Notes under the pieces: model-generated
What the model was told of the DNA's origin: nothing
The model's input: only the letters and a program-made list of their open reading frames with translations
The model's database searches: none
NCBI GenBank assembly: GCA_032622095.1
Contig: CP136065.1
Location: 56,975,949 to 57,039,948 of the forward strand
Reading direction: 5' to 3'
DNA: 64,000 nt
Source: Siphonodentalium dalli
Taxonomy: Eukaryota; Mollusca; Scaphopoda; Gadilida; Siphonodentaliidae
Shown here: piece by piece, positions 56,809-64,000 of the stretch
How the letters are laid out: the number at the start of each line of letters is the position of its first letter
Position numbering within the stretch: position 1 is the first letter of the stretch
Translations under genes and position numbers: made by a program

Positions 56809-58264
56809 TTAACTCTTCCATGACTGTCCAGAGTTTCCTGAAATTTTGCAAAAACCCTGTGCCAATGCATTCTCTTATATATGCTAGTATCCCATAGGGA
56901 GCCTCGCATATAATTATAAGAGAATTAGAGGTGCCACGATTATTGATTTTGATAATCGATAATCGGTCGTCAATAATCGACTATAATCGATTAATCGTAC
57001 CTAATATTAATAACATCAGTGGAAGTATACCGTAATATGGCCTATTGCCTGGGTGCTCGTTAACTCAATAACTGCACTGTCGCTGGTCATTTGAGACATT
57101 GGCTGATGTAATTTTTACGTTAATAAAGTGCATCATAAACCACTGTTTATGACTAATGAGCACAATGTATTCAATACCAGCACAGTTCTCAGCGATGTTA
57201 TGGTTATAATATTTGTGAGTTCATTAGAACGAACGTAGCGATTAATTTAAGTTTTAGGAATAGCCAAATACATAAACAAACAATACAAAAGTAGGAATGA
57301 ACAATGGACCGCCGGTTGTTCCTACGGTAAATAAAGGAATCAAATGTTATGGAAACTATAAGTTACATCAAACTTCCAGAGCGTGGTTAACAATCACAAA
57401 CGTGTGCCCCACCTGCAAATTGCATGACTCAGAACAATTTTAAGTATTTGATAACAGTCTGTTTCATTCAGCATTCACCACACGATATGCAATAGCCTTT
57501 ACTAGTAACTTCTAAGTATACATTTCTACTTATAATATCCAAACAAAGTACACTTGCAATGCAATTGGGGAGAACATCACTGATTAAAATGCCATATATA
57601 CATGTACATGTATATTGTTCCCTGGTTTTAGAGAGAATGTCAATCAACTTCCCATTGGTCCAATCAGATTCAAGGGCGAGTGCATTCAGTTCATTGAACA
57701 CGGTGACAGTCGGCACATTTCAAAGACATATTGCCACCTTTCAAGTATATTAAAATATACAACGATGTCGCAATGTGTTCAAATCTGCAGTGTGGCCAAT
57801 TTGTAGAATATACAACGATCCGACGAGAAACCATGTCGCATCATCAAATGAACTGCCAACTGTTTGCAACATATATCAGTAGTACTCATGTTATTGGAAT
57901 CTCTTTGGTACGCGATCAAAGTATGTTAACACCTCGGTTGTAGATAGAACTGTGTAAAATAAACACGGTATTCAATAATACCCGGCATCTTCTGACATCC
58001 GATATAAATAACACAGATTAATCGACGATGGAAATGGTAATCGATTATCGGCTTTATCAACGGTTCATTGATTATACGATTAATCGTGGCACCCCTAAAG
58101 AGAATATATTGGCCTAATAATATTTACCTTGACCGTGTAAGCCAGTACATTCTCTTATATATGCGAGGCTCCATATGTGAGGCTCGCTATTGGAGACTCG
58201 CATATATAAGATAAAATACTCCCACAGGATCTTTAATGGTGCACCAGCGCAGCTCCGTCATTAA
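56809..58264. mobile_element. Family C MITE C8, itself split
   Basis: TTAA at both ends; left end 'CTCTTCCATGACTG', right end 'cagctccgtca'. Hosts the 1172-bp hAT-like element. Without it C8 is about 280 bp. Confidence 0.78.
56926..58097. mobile_element. hAT-like non-autonomous element, 1172 bp
   Basis: Termini TAGAGGTGCCACGATTA and complement TAATCGTGGCACCCCTA, flanked by the exact 8-bp duplication aagagaat (56918-56925 and 58098-58105). The subterminal zones are packed with 'aatcgat/ataatcg' motifs, possible transposase binding sites. No transposase frame; the longest frames (~80 codons) show no hAT dimerisation or zinc-finger motif. Confidence 0.88.
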
Positions 58265-58451
58265 TTAATCAACAATTTCTATTAAATGTCTGTTACAATT
58301 CAATCCAGGGCCTCTATAATACAGTAAAATCATTGCAGACTTCACCTCGTTTTCGTGTGTTCTGCTGAGTGAGCAAAGAATTTTTAGCACTCACAAGTGT
58401 ATCATTTATATATGTGATACTCATCTATGTTAAAACAGCCAGGCATAAAGG

Positions 58452-58674
58452 CATCCATCCATGACTGGAGCTTTCTGAATGTTTGCGAAAAGCCTGTACT
58501 AATGTATTCTCTTATATATAGGAGTCTCCCATAGGGAGCCTCGCATATATAAGATAATACATTGGCCTATCAATATTTAGATTGACCCCGTAAGCCTATG
58601 GGAGACTTGCATATATAAGCAAATGCACTGGTACAGGATCTTTAATGCTGCACCAGTGCAGCTCCCATCGTTAA
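58452..58674. mobile_element. Family C MITE C9
   Basis: 'catccatgactggagctttc' to 'gcagctcccatcg' TTAA. The left TTAA is lost; both hairpins are partly eroded. It lies where T copy 2 passes into T copy 3. Confidence 0.7.
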
Positions 58675-58683
58675 ACCCGGGTT

Positions 58684-59330
58684 AATTAATCAACGATTTC
58701 TATTAAATGTTAAATTAAAATCATTGCTGATTTCACCTCGTTTTCCTATGAGATCTTGAGTTAACAAAGAATTTTTAGTGCTCATTACTTATCATTTATA
58801 TATGTGATATTCATCTTTGTGTAAATAACCAGGCATGAAGGCATGTGACTGTTTTAAGCCTTGTTTATTCATGATATCTTTTTGGTCTTGGGTTAAAAAA
58901 ACTTACTTCACCTGTAAGTATCTATAAGTAGTCATATTGAAATTTTTCTCAATGAAACACAAATTATATCTAAGTAGTTCCTCAGACAACTTCCCATTCC
59001 AACTGTCGATTCCTGTTAATTTAATCTTCTCAATGTATTGACATATACTCCTAAATGCTTCACTAATAAACCAATACTAGTCATCACATCTATCTGCTAA
59101 AATTATTCTCTATTGTATCATGAATTTCATTTATTTCTAAATTATCGGAAGCTTATAACAAAAACAAACCTTAATTTTCAATAAATAATGGTTTATGATG
59201 TCTAGACATTGCGATTTAATCAGAATCATTACATTACATCAGCCACTATAATACATTGAAATCATAGTTTGGCTCTACTCGGCTTCTCATAAACGCTGAA
59301 TGAGCAACAAAATATGAATTTTTAGCATTC
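58684..59330 (+). repeat. Segmental repeat T, copies 3 and 4
   Basis: A partial copy (58684-58890) followed head to tail by a fuller copy (from about 58895), both with the T markers in order. Confidence 0.7.
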
Positions 59331-59332
59331 AT

Positions 59333-59912
59333 CAAGCCTGCAAATAGTGTGTCTGTCATTTGCAGAATGAGGTCCCCAGAGGGTGAATTAAGGCACATTA
59401 TCCCACAAGGCAGGCTAGCATCACTAAATTCACCCTCTGGGAACCTCATTCTGCTTAGAAGATCATAGTTTAGCAAGGGAAGCCTAATTGTCTTAGTAAA
59501 TATGTCTGGATGTTACTACTAAGGACATTATATCCAGAGGGCAAGAACAGGTCAGACACCTTATTGTGAATAATATTAATCTCATTCTGCTTAGACCTCA
59601 ACTGCTATGGGAGACCTAGGATCAGATTGAATTTCCCCAGTTGAAGTTTGTGATGTTCACCCATTAGTCACCTCGATTATGTAATTTATCTTCTACAAAT
59701 TAGGGGATATAGAAACTTCCCAGGAGGTAAAAAGTAACTAGAAGCAATGTTAATTTGAAACTATATATACTTCCCAGAAGATGAGGCCTAAGCAGAATGA
59801 GGTCTTCAGATTGTTAATTTGGTGATGCTAGCCCAATGTGTGGGTACCATCACTAAATTCACCATATGGGGACCTCATTCTGCAAATGAAAGACATGCTA
59901 TTTGCAGGCTTC
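59333..59912 (-). mobile_element. Family D element D8, full-length form
   Basis: CAAGCCTGCAAATAGTG at the left and 'ctatttgcaggctt' at the right, two hairpins, and the D6/D9 interior in inverse order. About 130 bp around 59460-59590 is not shared with D6 or D9 and may be a further insertion. Confidence 0.75.
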
Positions 59913-59975
59913 ATTAGATATACAACCATGCCTGGTTTTACAACAGATCTACTCAAAGATTCATAGCTAAAATAT

Positions 59976-60190
59976 TTAACCCTTTCAGTGCCAAGTCTGA
60001 TTTTTGTATCAACCCATATTTCCTTGATCATTTTTCAAATTTATTGATTATAATAATGTGATACATTGATGGAAAGAGCTTTGAGAGCTCTTTCCATCAA
60101 TGTATCACATTATTATAATCAATAAATTTGAAAAATGATCAAGGAAATATGGGTTGATACAAAAATCGGACTTGGCACTGAAAGGGTTAA
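59976..60190. mobile_element. Family E palindromic MITE E3
   Basis: TTAA-flanked; the arms are almost perfect over ~104 bp with the tip 'gagctttgagagctc'. The best-preserved palindrome of the window, so probably the youngest or recently converted. Confidence 0.9.
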
Positions 60191-60485
60191 GAGCATGACT
60201 ACCATGGTACAGAGACGGCCTTCTCACCTGATTAGCTTCAATGTTATTGATGTTTGCTGCAAAGCTTCTTGCATAACTATGATTAATCTTTCATATCGTC
60301 CTATTGATTCGATTCGTACAATTATTAGAGTTGTCTGGTTTTGCAGATATAGATTCCCAAGGGACGCCACTCTGATTTGTGTGTTGAGGATTGCTCTTTG
60401 TGTAACTGTGATAACAAAAGCTGTTGACATCATCATCATAAATCGCTTGCTGTAGAACAGACAGTAGTGAAGTTTACTATAAATA

Positions 60486-61023
60486 TTAACCCTTTACTAC
60501 TCATTTTATCTGAACACCCCTCCAAATGAGTAATAGACCATTCCAATGTATACTTGTATAACTGGTTGGAGGATCCATTTATTAAAGATGCAAAATGCAA
60601 TTAAGCCCCTCAATTACTATTTATTTGGATTTGGTGGTAAAAAATATTTGATTAGAGTCGAGGAACCCACCTATTAAAGCTAGAGTTATTAGTTATCGAT
60701 TTTTGAAATCAATTATTTTTCACCATCGAGAATTATAAGTGGCCAAGTCAATGAGCCGACGCTCTCTGATGAAGATGGATAACTCTAAAATCAAGAGGCT
60801 TTCTGTTGATAATAAGGCCAAATTTTGTCGAACAACATGTTGATAAATAACACATTTCGGGCAATTTTATACTCTACCGGTAGTTGACAGTGGTTAGCAT
60901 TATTTTTGGGCAATTAATCGATTCTGATAAATGAAGCAGCATTTCTAAAAATCTTGTTGTTGTTGAAATCTGATTATATGGGAAACATTGAATCGGATTG
61001 AGTACCTTTAAAGAAAGGGTTAA
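60486..61023 (+). mobile_element. Family F element F8, split by H2
   Basis: TTAACCCTTTACTACTCATT at the left; 'gaaaggg' TTAA at the right. The consensus 'ccatttattaaagaaaggg' is broken after TTAA by H2. The F part is itself internally deleted. Confidence 0.7.
60582..61011 (-). mobile_element. Family H element H2 (reverse)
   Basis: TTAA at 60582-60585 and 61008-61011. Inverse of H1: 'gattgagtacct' TTAA at the right end and 'cccctcaattactattt' near the left. Divergence from H1 is substantial (~25 percent by eye). Confidence 0.72.
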
Positions 61024-61146
61024 AAATAGATTTTTATAAAAAATGTAGTTTTTTTTTTTTTTAAATAGTAACATTCCCAGTACCAGTTTGTATAACAAAA
61101 TATCCCGCTGAATGGTGGTCTCTTTGACTAAAATAGTTTTTTATGT

Positions 61147-61500
61147 GAAAAGTATAGGGAGGAGATACACCATATTAAAGTATAGGGAGGAGATACACCA
61201 TCTTAAAGTATAGGGAGGAGATACACCATCTTAAAATATAGGGAGGAGATACATCATCTTAAAGTATAGGGAGGACACCATCTTAAAGTATAGGGAGGCG
61301 ATACACCGTCTTAAAGTATAGGGAGGAGATACACCATCTTAAAGTATAGGGAGGAGATACATCATCTTAAAGTATAGGGAGGAGATACACCATCTTAAAG
61401 TATAGGGAGGAGATACACGATCTTAAAGTATAGGGAGGAGATACACCATATTAAAGTATAGGGAGGAGATACACCATCTTAAAGATACACCATCTTAAAG
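61147..61500 (+). repeat. 28-bp minisatellite, ~12.5 units
   Basis: Unit: aaagtataggg + aggagatacaccatctt. Twelve units plus a 16-bp partial. Unit 5 is 4 bp short, unit 4 has aaaatata, unit 6 ggcg/cgtctt, and 'atatt' endings recur in units 1 and 11, hinting at block duplication. Confidence 0.92.
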
Positions 61501-61570
61501 CCACATGGTGGTTTGTGCTCCAAAATGCATCTAACAATATTTGCTTTTTAATTTTTCCCGGTATTGAAAT

Positions 61571-61735
61571 AGGTTGATAAATACCTGAACTATCATTATA
61601 TGTCCCAGAAAGACGCATTGAAGTCATAAAAAATACAACTTGAACCCGTAAAAAAAAAACGTGCCCGTAAAAAAAAAACAAATCCATTCGTATTCATTGG
61701 AATTCTGATGAAATCGGAAACTGGAAAAGTTAAAT
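61571..61735 (+). repeat. Dispersed repeat V, copy 2
   Basis: Counterpart of 35756-35915, with two A-rich runs (cccgtaaaaaaaaaacgtg) not present in copy 1. Confidence 0.6.
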
Positions 61736-62066
61736 TGCTTTATATTAACATGAAATTATTTTTTTTAAACTTCACGCACTGCTTTCTCTTCATTTTAATC
61801 ATCAAAATTATGTACTTCCATAAACATTTCAGAGCGACGATGGCTCGGGATTATCTTCTCTTGGTCTTCAGTTGGCGACCACTGACTTAAACAAAATGAA
61901 CCGACACAAACGAAATGAGCTCAAATTTATAAAAAAAAGTAAAGAAATAAAATAAACAAAAGATACCTCTTACCAAGTTATACATACATTATTTTTTAGG
62001 GATCAAACGAGCCATGTCCGTTTAAGACATTGGAAAACAGTTTATCCACGGCACAATCAATATATG
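61736..62066. other. Anonymous DNA
   Basis: Nothing recognised. Confidence 0.4.
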
Positions 62067-62822
62067 ATTCTTTCATGATGGTAGCTTCCTGAATGTTTGC
62101 AAAAACCCTGTGCCAATGCATTCTGTTATATATGCGAGTCGACCATAGGTCACCTCGCATATATAAGAGAATGCATTGGCCATACAAATGTTATATTATT
62201 TTTTATAATTTTTTAAGAATGTAAGAAATAATGATAAAAAATGCAATTTTCAAATATTTTTGGGATTGGGTGGGATTGGAACCCCGGCCCATGACGGTGG
62301 GCGCGCCTTGCGACTCAAAGTCCGACGTCAATACCACACGGCCACCAAAGCGACCCCAAAAAAGGAAGCTCGAATGGCCGCTGTATTCTGACGTCGCACT
62401 TAGGACAATAATTTGCAGTCTCAAAAATCGAGTTTGCTTCTAAAAATAGGCGCCTGGTGTGTTGTATAGTCCCAAGCATGTTCAAAGAGCAATGCTCGGC
62501 ATGTTTCGGAGGCATAAAATATAACATTACTACTGTGCTATATCTCCTATATATATAGATAAAAAAAATGATCATTTTTTTTTAAGAATTTAAGAAAAAA
62601 TTATAAAAAATTCTTAAATTGTTTTAAAGAATATTATAAAAATTATAAAAATTGTTATAGAATGTAAGAAAAATTTGTTATGCCAATGCATTCTCTGATA
62701 TATGCGAGGCGACCTATGGTCGACTCGCATATATAACAGAATGCATTGGCACAGGGTCTTCAATGCTGCACGAGCGCAGCTCCCTTCTCTTATATATGCA
62801 GCTGCCATCATCAAAGGGTTAA
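62067..62822. mobile_element. Family C MITE C10 with internal insertion
   Basis: 'ctttcatgatggtagcttcc' at the left, 'tcaaaggg' TTAA at the right, two hairpins. A 314-bp insert sits in the AT linker (62244-62557) between two 'gataaaaaa(aa)tg' repeats that look like a target duplication with A-length drift. Confidence 0.78.
62268..62357 (-). tRNA. tRNA-Leu/Ser-like relic in a SINE-like insert
   Basis: On the minus strand the A-box-like tggccgtgtgg (62334-62344) and B-box-like ggttccaatcc (62273-62283) are spaced as in a class II (long variable arm) tRNA, and the stretch resembles tRNA-Leu overall. Anticodon and acceptor stems do not close properly, so it is not a functional tRNA. It lies near one end of the 314-bp insert in C10. 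Confidence 0.5.
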
Positions 62823-62862
62823 TTAACAATATGCAGTTGGTAGCAACATGCTAGAGGAAACA

Positions 62863-63050
62863 TTAACCCTTTCTTTACTAAATACTCATTGACGAGTAGT
62901 TTATCCCTTAGGAAATTTTTCAAATAATAAGTTCATAGGCCATTTGTTGAACTTATTATTTGAATATTTCCCACCATCTTTCTAAATGGATAATCGAGCA
63001 ATGCATACTTTTATTGAATAGGAAAATCCTTTCAGTAAAGAAAGGGTTAT
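62863..63050 (+). mobile_element. Family F element F9
   Basis: TTAACCCTTTCTTTACTAAA to 'cagtaaagaaaggg' TTAT (mutated). Shows the family's short terminal inverted repeat CCCTTTCTTTACT/AGTAAAGAAAGGG most clearly. Confidence 0.8.
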
Positions 63051-63496
63051 TATATAGGCTACAATGCGTCAGCCCCTGTACGTGCGTTTTATAATTTTCT
63101 CCACATGCAACAATTTTATCATCTCAGAAGTTCACAGCAGTACTCAGAGTTCTGATTAATATTTTACAATTCATATTGATTAATCTTGCACCAATATTTG
63201 ATTCTGTCTCACTTGCGCAAGAGCCACAATATTAGAACGATTGTTTAGGATCCTTATAGTAAACAGTGATTTATAGGTTGAGACTCCCCTCGATTATCTC
63301 TGTTGTACGAAATAAATCAAACAAAATGCTTTTTCATTGGTTCAATCGCACAAATGGTTACAGTATTACGCAATTAACGTAAGTCTGATGTAATTGTCAG
63401 GTCCGTATTACCAACATTGATTTTACTGTCCAGATGGTCTGCAATGAAATTGCTTGAGGTGTTTTTTTATATATAATATTAATCAAACCTTTTAGT
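63051..63496. other. Anonymous DNA
   Basis: Nothing recognised. Confidence 0.4.
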
Positions 63497-63504
63497 AATG
63501 GAGA

Positions 63505-63921
63505 CAAGCCTGAATTTATTGTGTCTAACATTTGCAGAATCAGGTCCCCAGGGGTGAATTTAGTGATGCTATCCTTCACGGTGGGCTAGCATCACCAAAT
63601 TCACCCTCTGGGGACCTCATTCTGTATAGGACTCATCTTCTGGGAAGTATATATAGTCTCAAATTAACATTATTTTTAGTTACTTTTTCCCTTCTGTTCA
63701 GTTTCTATATCCCCTAAGGTGACTAATGGGTGAACATCACCCACATCAACTGGGGAACTTCAATCTGATCCTAGGTCTCCCATAGCAGTTGAGGCCTGAG
63801 TACAATGAGGTCCCCAGCTGGTAAATATGGTGATGGTAGCTAGCTGTGTGGGATAGCATCACTAAATTCACCCTCTGGGGACCTCATTCTGCATATGTGA
63901 GACACACTAAATTCAGACTTG
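63505..63921 (+). mobile_element. Family D element D9, full-length with 8-bp TSD
   Basis: Exact duplication aatggaga (63497-63504 and 63922-63929) around CAAGCCTGAATTTATTG...ATTCAGACTTG. Two hairpins plus the D6-type interior: the best reference for the full-length family D element (~417 bp). Confidence 0.85.
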
Positions 63922-64000
63922 AATGGAGATAGGTGTGAAAGCACGATCTGTTATTAAGTGAAAGATGCATTTCAATCCATTATGCTTTAAATGTGTCTTT

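Larger units (their letters stand above)
56470..58460 (+). repeat. Segmental repeat T, copy 2 (interrupted)
   Basis: T sequence runs to 56808, is broken by C8, and resumes at 58265 ('aatcaacaatttctattaaa', 'gcctctataatacagtaaaa'). Copy 1 shows the joined form ('cattaataaacgatttctgt'). Confidence 0.75.

Noticed and set aside
57468-57716. Frame in the 1172-bp hAT-like element as transposase
   Set aside because: 82 codons without hAT C-terminal dimerisation or BED-finger motifs.

Overview
This is eukaryotic, intron-rich, AT-rich DNA. The protein-coding part, the dense population of short non-autonomous transposons, and arrays of ~160 bp core repeats like the 'pearl/CvA' elements described from bivalves all suggest a mollusc, most likely a bivalve. 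The species call is an inference. No bacterial-type genes, operons or CRISPR arrays are seen.

Only one gene can be supported. Six plus-strand exons spread over 34.3-52.9 kb join in a continuous reading frame (five phase 1 junctions counting the last open donor, and one phase 0 junction inside the Ig fold). They encode about 705 residues of a secreted follistatin-related protein of the FSTL4/FSTL5 type: a long Asp/Glu-rich segment, a ten-cysteine follistatin/Kazal module, a Lys/Glu-rich linker, a pair of canonical EF-hands and an Ig domain split over two exons. The signal-peptide exon(s) and the exons for a second Ig domain and the large C-terminal region were not found, so the gene appears to run off both ends of what can be recognised. 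If the first exon lies upstream, the first 34 kb is 5' intron.

Almost everything else is repeats, which I sorted into families by eye. Family A: palindromic Tc1/mariner-type MITEs flanked by TA (13 copies). Families B, C, E, F, H, I and K: elements bounded by TTAA, most starting CCCTTT (piggyBac-type). Family D: hAT-type MITEs with 8-bp target duplications. J: short Helitrons ending in CTAG. G/P: pearl-like tandem-core elements. Two larger hAT-like elements (989 and 1172 bp) with perfect 8-bp duplications sit inside family C copies. A 3' fragment of a non-LTR reverse transcriptase and a tRNA-like relic are also present. No intact transposase or reverse transcriptase is visible, so all families would have to be mobilised from elsewhere.

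Layout: 0-6.2 kb, repeated L units with nested MITEs and a 159-bp hairpin resembling a hammerhead stem II; 6.2-15 kb, MITEs in anonymous DNA; 15-20.6 kb, pearl-like arrays and an inverted-repeat unit; 21-23 kb, a ~400-500 bp tandem family; 24-34 kb, MITEs, a second G array, a Helitron and a four-unit 161-bp array; 34-53 kb, the FSTL exons with MITE-laden introns; 53-64 kb, D-family elements, a segmental repeat with a three-level nested insertion, and a 28-bp minisatellite. The gene exons carry no frameshifts or stops; the repeats range from near-perfect palindromes (recent) to decayed halves.
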